Positions 20,973 to 31,563 of a stretch of 64,000 bases of DNA are shown piece after piece. The position numbers and the translations under genes were made by a program. The number at the start of each line of letters is the position of its first letter. Positions within the stretch are counted from its first letter, which is position 1. The notes beneath the pieces are model-generated. The model was not told the origin of the DNA. It was given only the letters and a program-made list of their open reading frames with translations, and did not search any database. The stretch is from Tubulanus polymorphus (taxonomy: Eukaryota > Nemertea > Palaeonemertea > Tubulaniformes > Tubulanidae). The stretch covers positions 16,698,650 to 16,762,649 of the forward strand of contig NC_134026.1 of the NCBI RefSeq assembly GCF_964204645.1, given 5' to 3'.

Positions 20973-23284
20973 ACTTATGTGACATGTTTATTATAGCAAT
21001 CATGGGATTCTAAGCTGTATAAGTTATGCGTTATGTGTCATTTGAACAAGATTAACCAAATTGACCAGTCAACAAATAATGTCCATTAAGAAATTCTCAA
21101 AATGACTAGTCATGCTTATTTGCATGAGCAGTGATTCGGCTTATCAGTGACCAATCCGAAATGGTTGGCGTAAATGGTTTGCAAAATATTCAAGAATTGT
21201 CGGATACTTCAGCTTTGAGATCTACCATCCACAAATACTGTGCCAAGCAACGTAATAAAATGTCCGGGGGTATAATAATGGGACAGGGACAATACTGACC
21301 ATTGGTCAGTCAGTGGTGAATGGATGATCAGTGGTCAGTTTAAGCATTTAGATATCAAGCGGACTCTTGACAATATGGCCGAAAACGTGTTGTGATGGTT
21401 GGACATTCATTGGGCCAGGTAAAATTAACCGTTGTCTAAGCACTGGTCAACAGTGACTTACTGACCACTGATCGGTTTGTCAAGACGCTAAGCACTTACC
21501 ACTGGACAGGGGCCACTATTCAGCCCTGTCAACACACTACTGACCAATGGTAATAAAACTGACCACCCAGAATTGGGAACAATAAAAAAAAACGTTCGTT
21601 TTCTCTTACTCGTATATTTCTACAATTGATTCATGTATCAATATTCGTTAGTTTTTAGTTTTCCCATATCACATTACGCGTGACCTATTGACTAACCAGT
21701 GCCGAAGAAATATTTAATTTTACATCCTCCCAGGGATAGGTCTCATGACTGTGGGACTGTATCATGGCCCTATTTCTTCGCTCACATATGTAGCTTTCTT
21801 TTGAATGAATAAAAATACATTCATTTGAAAAAAACCAGTTATTGCACTGGTTATATGTCTGGCCTCCCTTGATACGATCATAATCACTTGTCTATGGTAA
21901 GTTACGTCAGCTATGAACGAATCAAAGATAATGTGGATAAAAGATCCCTCAGGATGGAGCACTATGATTGGAATCCACTAGTAATCACCAAAATAAGTTT
22001 ACCATTTCACTCCGGACTAATGAAACAAATAGAAAGACCAATAGGCCACCGGACGACTAAGCTGACCCCATTGAAATTATTAACATTTTTTTGTCTCAAA
22101 TTCCCAGAATCAATCTAGGATTCGAGGATATCATTTAAAAACTGTCTCTCTAGAATAAAGACTTATTTGTGAATAGTTGTGTTAGTTCCACTTGACCAAT
22201 CGTTAGACTAACTCTATGGTACAGCTAGCAGTTGGCCTTAACATTCATTCTGTGAAAAGCTTCAAAACAACAACGCTGACACATGGATGCGAAGCCCGTT
22301 CCCAATGGACTGCATGGTCCGCTTAATTGGCCTAAGTCACGGGTTTTGGTAACTTTGCCATTTGCAGGCTGTATCCGGAAACCATGGTAAGTATACTAAC
22401 TGATGTTTAACCTTGATAGATGGGATTAAACATGTGCCATCCAAATTCGGAGAGTCAATATTAATAATTTAATTTCTTGATAGTCTAACAGTTCCGTGCC
22501 ATTTCAAACTATATACGCTTTTTTTCATTTATTAATCCACCATTGCATTAAGGGCAGCCGCCGGGTAGTTCCAAAATATGGATATGAAATCCGCAACCAT
22601 CTCTTGATAATTTGAAAATCTTATATGTCCAGAAATCCAATAAGTTCATTCTTGAAGTGAGCGAAAGGTTTGACAAGTCAGCCATTTTCAGTTTGTTATC
22701 ACCGGGTTCAATGCGCTTATCCCGGTGATAGTTATCCCTGGATGAAATGCTTTTGAGAAAAGAGAATTTTGGTTCCTATGATAACAATCACCTGGAAAGT
22801 GAAATATATCACCTCGATAGCATTATCACAGGGATAACTTAACACCGCTGCGAAAAACGCAGGCCTTGCCTAGCAGCCAGAAGCAGGATTTCCCCTGTTA
22901 ATACGATTATATGTGAACTTAACGCTAGAATTTCTTGTTTTTACTATAGGATTAGACCATTTTGGAATAGTGGTCTGAGCCCAGGACCAAGGCTATACTT
23001 GAATTGGTCAAAAAAGGGCAAGCGAACTCGCTATTTGTGTTCTATAGCAATGTAGTAGTATTTGAGCTGGTATTTCTCTCTACTCATTGACCATATACAA
23101 ATGAATCTCTTGACTATGAAATACATGTGCCCAATTCATTTCAATCACGACGGTTAAAAGTCAAACCTTATACACACTACCTATAAAATGACTTGTTTGA
23201 TTGTTTGGTTTTACGTCGTTTTGGATCTTGGTTTTCCAAGACTAACCCTATTGGATTGTTGATTTTACTTCACGGCGGGAGGCC
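20973..23284. other. Gene-free stretch with a TGACC/GGTCA-rich cluster
   Basis: No supported gene. Between 21060 and 21570 there is an unusually dense set of ACTGACCA and TGGTCAGT words. 22728-22842 has AGTTATCCCTG and its complement CAGGGATAACT about 90 bp apart. The rest looks like ordinary intergenic DNA. Confidence 0.45.
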
Positions 23285-23317
23285 TTTGCAGTGTTGCCGC
23301 ACACTGTAAAGCAGCCA

Positions 23318-23391
23318 GCAGGACTCGAACTCACTTGTCACTCAGGACTGATAGTGAATGCAAAATCTTATCCCAATGAGCTACTGAGGCT
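23318..23391 (-). mobile_element. tRNA-like SINE head
   Basis: Minus strand: an A-box-like TAGCTCATTGGGATAAG at 23384-23368 and a B box GAGTTCGAGTCC at 23332-23321, spaced as in a tRNA. There is no intact acceptor stem, so it is a tRNA-derived SINE or tRNA relic, not a functional tRNA gene. Confidence 0.6.
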
Positions 23392-23610
23392 TCATGAATT
23401 CATTTTATTTTCAGGTTTTTCTGTTCCTTTCCGAATAAAGCTTAATTCTACAATGATTTCATTTAAATTTTGCTTTTCCCTGAATGAAAGCATAGTTTTC
23501 TAGATTCAGCGCAGCTGCATCCTAGGTAGATGTTAGATCATATAACCGACTCGTCGCGCATGCGCATTGACTGCTTGGACTTAGAAAACATTTGAAAAGT
23601 AACTAAAAGT

Positions 23611-23675
23611 CAGGACTCGAACACACAACCACGTGAGCGTAAGCATAACGTTATCCCATGGCGCCGGATCACTGG
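23611..23675 (-). mobile_element. Second tRNA-like SINE head
   Basis: Minus strand: GGCGCCATGGGATAACG-type A box, then B box TGTTCGAGTCC at about 23624-23613. Shares the box layout of 23318-23391 but differs in body sequence. Confidence 0.5.
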
Positions 23676-23727
23676 TTTTATAACTACATATAGTTTTACC
23701 CTATAGCTACCTTATAGTAATAAGCTG

Positions 23728-23960
23728 TAAAGCCTCACCTAACTATAACCCTAAAGCCTCACCTAATCCTAACCCTAAAGCCTCATCTTACCAGTGCCTA
23801 TGACACGCATTCCCCTAACGCGCGTTCCATACGCACGCGATTCCCCTAACGAGCGCTCCATGGGCACGCGTTTCCCCTAACGTACGCTGCACAGTAACGT
23901 CCGAAGTTTCATGGGCACGTGCGATTCTAACCCTAAAGCCTTACCTTACCCTAACCCTTA
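23728..23960. repeat. Degenerate telomere-like CCCTAA tandem and CACGCG repeats
   Basis: Several units of TAACCCTAAAGCCTCACC are followed by repeats of CCCCTAACG alternating with TCCATGGGCACGCG, then TAACCCTAAAGCC again. Interstitial and degenerate, with no gene. Confidence 0.6.
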
Positions 23961-24940
23961 ACTCTCTTGATACTAACCTTTCTGATCTTATCAATTGAAA
24001 AAGCCGCCATTTTGTGTACGACTCGGTTATAGGATCTAACATTTACCCTGAATCTATTGGTATAAAGCGGAGTGCTGAATCTGTGTTGACCGCTATCTCC
24101 TCCGAGTGTGAAATGATTCACGGGCTAAGGTCTGCATTAAGTTGGCTGTTATAATGGCAACTAAGTGGCAACTGCTTTTGAATGCTATTGATGTAGCTTA
24201 AATTGGGTAAGTTTGCAATTTTATGCCGTTTTTGGGGATTTTTAGCGATGTAGTGTGACGTCATCTTGATCTACTAACGTTAACAACACGAGCGGAATTG
24301 TACAACATTTGCTGTCTAATTGACAAGTATGCTTTTTATATATTACTGATACAACAATTCTTAAATGAGAAAACTACTAAAGAAGAAATGAAATTGACGA
24401 TGATTTTTGGTTTACCTTTGTCAGCAGTATGAGGTTGGCATTGAGCCAATTCATTTAAAATCGCGGTACGTTTTTTATGTGAGCATTTTTTTCATTGGTT
24501 CTCGGGTTCAACGACGTATAATCGATGCTATTGAAGACATGGCGAACGTCCGTCGATGACATGGTCAACTCTGTTTAAATTCGACGAAAAACTGTTTTTG
24601 GCGGGAAAATTCTTAGCTCTTGCGTATAAAATTGCAATGACCTCGATTGGGGAGCGTCGTCTCTACGAGCGAATGTGATTGGCTGCTTTTGGGATATACG
24701 GGGAATTCCGGCGCTACTAAAATAATTATGGGGAAGCCATTTATGGCGAACGTTTCATTGGTCTAGGTGCGAATTTTAAATGCTCATTGCTGGTGAGAAT
24801 ATAATTATTTCACATATCGCCATAGGTATTGTTTTGTTTTAATACCCGATGATTGTGTTGATTGAGATTGAAGTGAAGCGAGCGTTCACTACACAAGGCC
24901 TCCACGTGCGCGGGACGGGAGTGCTAAACATAAGACTGTT
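23961..24940. other. Intergenic, no gene seen
   Basis: No frame with family features. Base composition rises slightly in GC from 24500 to 24720. Confidence 0.4.
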
Positions 24941-24941
24941 G

Positions 24942-25116
24942 CTAAGATAAAATCCCACTATTTACAGATTAAAAGAATTTAAAAACCAGAATTTATTTAT
25001 TCAATCTAAAATATATAAAAGACACGACGTTTCGATCTCACCCTAGAGATCATCGTCAGGTGTCAATGACGATGATCTCTGGGGTGAGATCGAAACGTGG
25101 GATTTTATCTTATTAT
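24942..25116. repeat. Foldback unit with nested inverted repeats
   Basis: The outer inverted repeat is GATAAAATCCCAC (24946) and GTGGGATTTTATC (25097). The inner arms, ACGTTTCGATCTCACC and its complement, surround a ~9-nt centre. Each inner arm has the GATCTC...GAGATCGAAACGT layout. Confidence 0.75.
25021..25064 (-). ncRNA. Hammerhead-like ribozyme motif (Penelope/retrozyme type), uncertain activity
   Basis: Minus strand: GACAC, then CTGACGA (CUGANGA core), one extra T, stem GATCTC/GAGATC with a 6-nt loop, GAAA, ACGTC with the GUC cleavage triplet, then GTGTC, which pairs perfectly with the first GACAC as stem I. Stem III is minimal, as in the dimer-type hammerheads reported in Penelope-like elements. 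The extra T between the core and stem II departs from the consensus, so catalysis is not assured. The plus-strand mate at 25067-25099 lacks the leading C of the core. Confidence 0.4.
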
Positions 25117-27385
25117 CCGTTCACCACGTTTGAGTGTGGTTATCGTTCTACTAGACTGTTGCCCACACAAACACACGCTCATACAGACTACTATATGGAG
25201 ATGCTGTAACGCAGCTTGGCACGTGCACGTTTGGTACGATAACAGGCTGAATAATCGTCGTAGCAGACGATGAGCGCTGTGTTTTCTGTTTGATAGAATT
25301 TGTAATAAATTGTAATTTCTCGTGACCCGAAAATACTAAAGCAGCAAACTATAGGTATAGGTCGAGGTCTGAATATTGTAGTGGTAAATTCCAAGATTTA
25401 AAACGATCTAATACTACGCCCCGGTGTTTTAGCTTCCGCAGCCATACATTGGAAGAGGTTTCGTTTCCAAGACTCAATATTCAGCCACCCTCTGACCCTA
25501 GACATCATATGGATTTTATTTGAATATTTTTTCATCTTGTGAAAAATATTTTTTTGAAAATTTTTTTGAAGTGACGAATTAAAAAGATTTTTTCAAGCAA
25601 TGCCCTTACTCCAAACAACCTCTAGCTTTCAAGGTAAACCACACTTCGCCCATGGGCAATTTATATACTTACTCTGCTGAAAATTGCATGTCGATGCGAT
25701 GCGTAACTTTGCAGTATTTACTGCGGAGCTGTGATGATAGCGCCCTCGTTTTAGTAACATGCTCACCAAATTCAACGAAGCCGTCAATCTTTAGATAAAG
25801 GATATTCTCTTAACAAAAAAAGATTTGTTTGAAAATGTTTGAACTAAAATTAATTATGTATACGCTCGGGATTATCTTGACGAAAAAAACGTTTGTATCG
25901 ATATGTAGATGAATTTTGAAACAATTCTCATTCGCATTAAAAACACCATAGGACGGTCTTCCAATATTGCGTAGTATGTATTTGAATTCGAACGCTTTTT
26001 GCGGCTGACTCGCTACGAGCCTGCCTATGCGTGGGATCCGTCTCAATGACCACTACGTTTTTAGCGCTACTGCTTGTCGATAATGTTCATGACGAGATGG
26101 TTACTTAGTAGGGTAGCCGCGATCCGTGCGCTTTCTCATATTGGGTTGTTTAAGCTTCATCGCCGATGCCGATGAAATGATTAGAATATCGAACTTGATA
26201 CTAACCCGACCACACAGAAAGAATCTGTTTAGATGTGAAATGTTATAATATTTATCAGTTCACTTCTAAAACAACCGGGTCTGTTATAGTAAAATATCAT
26301 TGATCACGGTTTAAAAAAGTAATGTACATGTAGATAGGTGGCTGGCTGTGTCAACTTTTAAGCTCAGCAATGAGTGGAGAGACAATGTATCAATTTTTTA
26401 ACCTTGGCTTTGAATCCTGAAAATCCGGGCAGAATTTGTATGGAACTTAAAATACTTTCACGTCTCCCGATACAGCTAGATTTGATTTCAGCAACAGCAA
26501 CAAAAATATAAATATGACATCTGAGATTCTATTGATTTAACAAAATCTTATAATTCATTAGGAGGCTTATAATCTATAATGATTATAATGTATGTATTTC
26601 ATTTCAAAATACGAATTAGCCGTAATAGTTAGCGGAATAGTCATCTATTTATCCTTCACTCCGTGCACGAATTAGCCGTAATAGTTATCGGAATAGTCAT
26701 CTATTTATCCTTCACTCCGTGCGTATAGTTCATATTCAACCCGCGGCTTGCGCTATTTATGATGTTAACTATGACAATCAACACAAGCACGTGTGCGTAG
26801 CCTATGTATAAAAAATAAACACCATTTGTTCACCGTATTCACTGACGTACTCACTTACTGCTCTTCTCACTTATATACGATTATCATGTCATATTCAACG
26901 GTAGCAACACTATACAATGGTAAGAGTTTATTAATTCAAATCACTCCCAAAACGATAAAATATCGCATGAAATGTCTAGTGAAAATATAGCTGCCAAGCA
27001 GCGATGACGGGTTTTCTGCAAAGCCATTCAGAATGATGGGAATTGTAGTAAATTGAAACACCTAAACATAGAATAAAATGCATTGACAGATTCGAACCTA
27101 ATATGCAACGACTGTGTAAACGTCAAATATGATTCAGCTTTGAAACCAAACATACGCGGACATACAATCAACAAATATGAATTCATTTGACCAGGCATTT
27201 ATTTTGGCATTCAAACATCATGATACTGTATTATCACCATGCTTAAAAACGGATCTGTCCTATTAAGAACTCATCTTAAGCACCTGCTGAGTCGATAGAT
27301 TGAGTGAATTTACAGATAAGAACGTATTATGATTTAGAATAGATTTAAGAAGTTGATGTTTTTATTGAAATATTTGAATAAATAC
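25117..27385. other. Intergenic stretch, no gene seen
   Basis: No supported gene. It includes a two-copy 55-bp tandem duplication at 26611-26720 and a short sequence at 26990-27020 (AGCAGCGATGACGGGTTTTC) that recurs at 40270. Confidence 0.45.
26611..26720. repeat. Two-copy 55-bp tandem duplication
   Basis: GAATTAGCCGTAATAGTTA... ending in CTTCACTCCGTGC occurs twice in a row with one or two differences. Confidence 0.85.
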
Positions 27386-27560
27386 ATATCCCAGCAAACA
27401 CTCAACATAAAATAAACGTTGAGAAGACGTTAAAAACTGGAACGTTGACGAATGACGTTACGATAACGTTTAAATTTGGTTTCCCACAACTTGATTTTAT
27501 TTGGTCGTGCCTAAACCAATATTTAACGTTAATTCTACGTTAAGTCATGCAGAAATATTC
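27386..27560. repeat. AACGTT-rich MITE-like sequence
   Basis: Starts CCCAGCAAACACTCAAC and contains at least six AACGTT or ACGTTA palindromes in 170 bp. Resembles short nonautonomous elements with CCCAGCA starts; no coding capacity. Confidence 0.35.
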
Positions 27561-27799
27561 GAAACGTTTATTCAACGATAGTTCCTACCTTTTTTAAAAA
27601 ACCTCAAAGAATCCAATCCATCCTCTTATGTTATAGTTTTAGTGAGTTTGTTTAATCGAGGAATGATTTTCGCTCCTGCAGGCAGGGTGCATTATTCGCC
27701 AATTTCAATTTGGCACTGTAAGCATTTTTCATGTTATCACTCGTTTTTGTCTACTTCGTTGAATTGTTAACCCAATATATAATGTCTTTAATAATATAT

Positions 27800-27935
27800 T
27801 TAGTACCGTACCTTGTACGAATAAAATTATTTTAAATTTTAATTTTAATTTTAATCTGGGATTCGAACCTCATCGATCGTACCGCACTTGTTCCCGATTC
27901 GTTACATCCGATCTGGCACCACATTGAGTCGTCTG
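27800..27935 (-). mobile_element. tRNA-derived SINE with A and B boxes and ATTAAA tail
   Basis: Minus strand: A-box-like TGGTGCCAGATCGG at 27921-27908 and a perfect B box GGTTCGAATCC at 27869-27859, then a tail of repeated TTAAAAT at 27830-27855. I first considered the TGGTGCC as a retroelement primer-binding site; the B box at tRNA spacing favours a SINE. Confidence 0.6.
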
Positions 27936-28146
27936 CTGCGTGAAGCGAGCGTGAACGTTACGCACTGGTACCGTTGTGGTGAAGGGAACTTTACTTCAAC
28001 GAAGGGTAAGTTTAAAGCTCGTATGACCACCTTTTGATAATTCCAAGTCTTTTATAACTTGACTGGGTTAATTTTGTCAAAAGTTGAGCGCATGAAATCA
28101 CAGGGCAAACCTAAAAAGAAGATAAAACCACACGGCCTCTAGTAGT

Positions 28147-28440
28147 CTACTCTTCTTCCATGCGTGCAACGCGTGCGTGCAAATTGACCAATCCTGAGGC
28201 GTTATTACGAGCACCGTTTTTTGCAATCGATTTCACGATCGGCGTTTTTACAAACACGATTTTCCTAACGATTTTTGAAATTCGATTTGATTTCCAAGTG
28301 TAACCGAATAGGCCGGGCACAGTAACCGACTGGCTCTCCGGGCCAGATTTTCTCACAACGGCTGCGCCAGACAATATACCGCCGCTCAGTACTGGTCTAC
28401 AGCTTGGCCTCCCTAACGCACGGGCCGGGCCAAATAACTT
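28147..28440 (-). CDS. Hypothetical basic protein fragment
   Basis: A stop-free minus-strand frame of about 97 codons ends at 28147. It is rich in K, R and V (SKIVRKIVFVKTPIVKSIAK) and ends in ARVARMEEE. It has no ATG at its start. It lies below the putative LTR, so it could be flanking gene or element sequence. Not recognised. Confidence 0.2.
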   Translation of the reverse strand, partial: KLFGPARALGRPSCRPVLSGGILSGAAVVRKSGPESQSVTVPGLFGYTWKSNRISKIVRKIVFVKTPIVKSIAKNGARNNASGLVNLHARVARMEEE

Positions 28441-28671
28441 CGTCGGGGATCCCCTCTACACGTCGTGCCTCCTATCGATTCTAGGTGGGTCTTCGGGTCC
28501 AATCGTCCTTTACCTGAAGGCGACCAACAACAACTCGGACTCCTTCGTTCTGGGTAGCGCGTCTTTATCGGTTCCAGAGTTGTTCCCGAAACTGGTTGAA
28601 CTGACTCGGACTCAGAAATCTACTCAATAAAGACATAAGACCGTTATTCGTAAAACGTAACGTTAGACATG

Positions 28672-28677
28672 TTTATT
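28672..28677 (-). terminator. Possible polyadenylation signal AATAAA (minus strand)
   Basis: GGCAATAAACATG on the minus strand, downstream of the putative LTR TATA box. Could end retroelement transcripts; a single hexamer is weak evidence. Confidence 0.25.
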
Positions 28678-28732
28678 GCCTCAACAACGCAAAATTTATA
28701 AATGGAATGTTGCTCGCTACTCGTAGTGCTCA

Positions 28733-28858
28733 TTCGTAGTAATTCTTTTTATACTCGTAATACTTTTAATACTCGTAATACTCTTAATACTCGTAATACC
28801 TTTAATACTCGTAATACTCTTAATACTCGTAATACGTTTAATACTCGTAATACTAGTA
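28733..28858. repeat. Tandem TAATACTCG/TAATACTCTT repeat
   Basis: At least ten 9-10-bp units of the form TAATACTCG and TAATACTTT or TAATACTCT in a row, inside the putative LTR. Confidence 0.8.
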
Positions 28859-30490
28859 GACCCCTAGGATAAGGTCACAATATCTCACTAAATGACGGCT
28901 CGTCAGCCTAATCATGTTCAACTAATATTTCGTACGAAATGTGGTTAACTCACGCTGTGAAAGAACATCTAGGGGGAGAGAGGGGTGAGAGGTACAACTA
29001 AGAAATTAAATAAATAAAAGGCTCGAGTCTGAAGCGGAAATGTCAGTGACGATGGACAGATCCCAATATCTGAACCCGGCCCCAGGGCCGACTCGATAAC
29101 ACCTCCTCTTGAACTACCACTACAGGGATTCTTCATCTTGGTTGGAATTCGCCTTCACTGGTGGTCCGACGCAGGGACTGATCAGTTCCCTGGCCCTCCA
29201 TTCTTTCTCCGGGACACTCATCTCCGGTCCTCTTAGGAAGTAACACATCAAGGGAAGACTTGGTTTCGACCTGGACTACCACTGGCAGAATGGCTAATCG
29301 TCACCCGACAAATTCCGAGACTCAAGAGGTTTAGTGAAACCAACGTATTATAATGCAACTGGAATGGTACTCTCACACCTTTCTCTCATTTAATAGCTCG
29401 AAAAAAAATACCACACGCAGCTTTGCTTGTGGGTATAAATGCACTAAGGCCATTGACGGCACCCGACTAAAATAATAAGGGGTTAATTCTACCCATATGA
29501 TGTACACGCGGATTGACGCGAGAGGTAGCCTGAACGGTTAGATCCCGCAGGTTCATAATACTAACGGTCAGATGGCTAAACTGCCTGATTGTCACAAGTT
29601 TGAACTAGACTAGCTCGGAATATGAGCGACTGGGAGACGGAGAGGGATAACCCTCGCCGTGTCCCAGTCCCAGCATCACAATGATGTGGCGACTCAATAA
29701 TAATACTTAATACTTTGCAATTTAATACTAAAACAGTCGATCGTCGATCGATAATACTATACGAGATATAGGACGGATAATCCCCGAATAACAAAGGAAG
29801 GATTAAGGTAAGAGGGGGGTGGGTCTAGCGACAGGGTCGGTACCCGGCCAGCCTGCAGAATCTGCAGAATCTCGTCGGACATCATTCGGTGGATAGCGTA
29901 GGTCTGCTTCATCCTTCCCCGTTCCAAGGACCAATGAACCATGCGTCGGCGGTTGAATCTTCTACACCAAACCTCATCTTACCCCGGCAAGTCCCTCAGG
30001 GCGGCTGTACCATCCACACCAGTAGCCATCGTCTTCCATCTAGTACCATCGGCTGAAGGCAACCGATACTGCGAGACATCTACCGAACACCAGCCACCTT
30101 CGCCAAAATCCACCCACCCGGGACAGTAATTCCACTTAGTTTGAAATTACAAGGTCGTCATTAGGAGCAACCCTTGATAAGACACTCTAATAATGATAGA
30201 TTAGGATAAGGAATTTGGAATAAAGAACATGGCGGTAACCGCAAAAACCGGGCAATCAAGGCCGCGGCAAGGGAATAATAATAATATATCAACTATCTTA
30301 ACTGTAGTAACAAGTGATCACATCCCCTAAGACGGGGGTCCCTATCGGGACGTAAGAGGTAGCGCTTACATCGTGTCACGTATAATTATCTGAAGTCGAT
30401 CGAAAGTCGCTTGTTAATCTCACTAGTATATTTCTATTTTTTCCGCGGCGATGCCAATCGAAAATGAATCCTGAACTAGAGTTCTGCGCG

Positions 30491-30500
30491 CCTTATATAG
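30491..30500 (-). promoter_or_regulatory. TATA box CTATATAAGG (minus strand)
   Basis: CCCTATATAAGGCGCGC on the minus strand, in the position expected for U3 of the LTR read from 31269. The most TATA-like promoter in this region. Confidence 0.45.
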
Positions 30501-31269
30501 GGCTCCCAGTCCCCGACGTTTTGATTGGATGGAAGTTTTTGTCCCCGATGCCCTCCATTGGTCAGAGTTCTTTGTCCCCGACGCGCCTCATTGGTTAGAG
30601 GTCACGAGGAACACGTGACGTCACGATCACGCGTGATTAAGTTTGTCAACAACGACGCTCGATCTAACTTTTCCATCATAAATTAGTTAATAAGAATTCC
30701 GGCCTGAACCGAGTTTTAAATCTTAAAAGGAGGGATTTATTACCCGTGAAAGGATTTATCGTGCGAATAGTTGAAAAATAACCGCCAGAAGAGGGAGCAC
30801 CCGAACGGACCGCACCGTGGAGTGCCGAATTGAACCGGCCCGAAAATATGGGCGACTCGGCCTTCAGATCGGAATTCTATTTCACAATATAATTTGACGA
30901 CTAAAATGGTCTAGTATAAGAAGATTCAAGAAATAAGGATTCTATTCCTCACGCGGTATAACAACTGCGGAAGCGTGATTCCCCGGATAGTTTAAAATCG
31001 GTAAGAACATAGTCTGGGTGAAATCCTTAACCGAACACAACTCGACCGGACGCGAGTTCGTGCCGCAGCATAAACTGGAAATTTGGCCCGGATATATAAC
31101 ATCCATAAAGGAACAAGACGGATGATTAAAGTTTGATAAAGTAGTTATAACATTATGACATTATGACGCTATCTGTGGCGATTATTTCGTGACGCTATCT
31201 ATGGCGATTAAAGGAAATTGATTTTGAATTTGGCGCTCTCGGCGCAATCACAGGGGAATTTCCGCTACA

Positions 31270-31288
31270 CCACCCCCTCCCCGCTTTC
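31270..31288 (-). promoter_or_regulatory. Polypurine tract of the Ty3/mdg4-type element
   Basis: Minus strand AAAGCGGGGAGGGGGTGG directly before TGTAGCGG. This is the expected plus-strand priming site next to the 3' LTR, about 280 bp after the last ORF. Confidence 0.6.
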
Positions 31289-31563
31289 ACGCGTCCCGCG
31301 TGAGGAAAAAGAAGAAAAGGATCAAAAAGTGATAAAATAGTCGAACCCCGCTAGCACGATACTAAAAAGGAAATAAAAGGAATCGCTACACCCAGCGAAT
31401 CCCGTATTAACGTGATCGTACTAAGCAAACACTTCTATAGAAAATTACTACCAGAAAGATTTCCCGAATCTCTTAACCCATCGTATTACTGAGGCTTCCG
31501 TTGAAAACCGGATCGCACTAACGAGGCTCGACCATATACTCCTACACTATAGATGCACAGATT

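Larger units (their letters stand above)
28650..31269 (-). repeat. Putative 3' LTR of the Ty3/mdg4-type element, inner end defined, outer end not
   Basis: On the minus strand a purine tract is followed at 31269 by TGTAGCGGAAATTCC, the expected TG start of an LTR. A TATA box lies about 780 bp further on and a polyA signal near 28677. No second LTR copy exists in the window to prove it, because the element is truncated at its 5' end, and the outer boundary is a guess. The large R region this implies is unusual. Confidence 0.4.

Noticed and set aside
23291-23503. 70-codon plus-strand frame
   Set aside because: It overlaps a tRNA-like SINE read on the other strand and has no family features.
27905-27925. 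TGGTGCC as primer-binding site of an LTR element
   Set aside because: A B box lies at tRNA spacing downstream and an A-rich tail follows, so a SINE explains it better.
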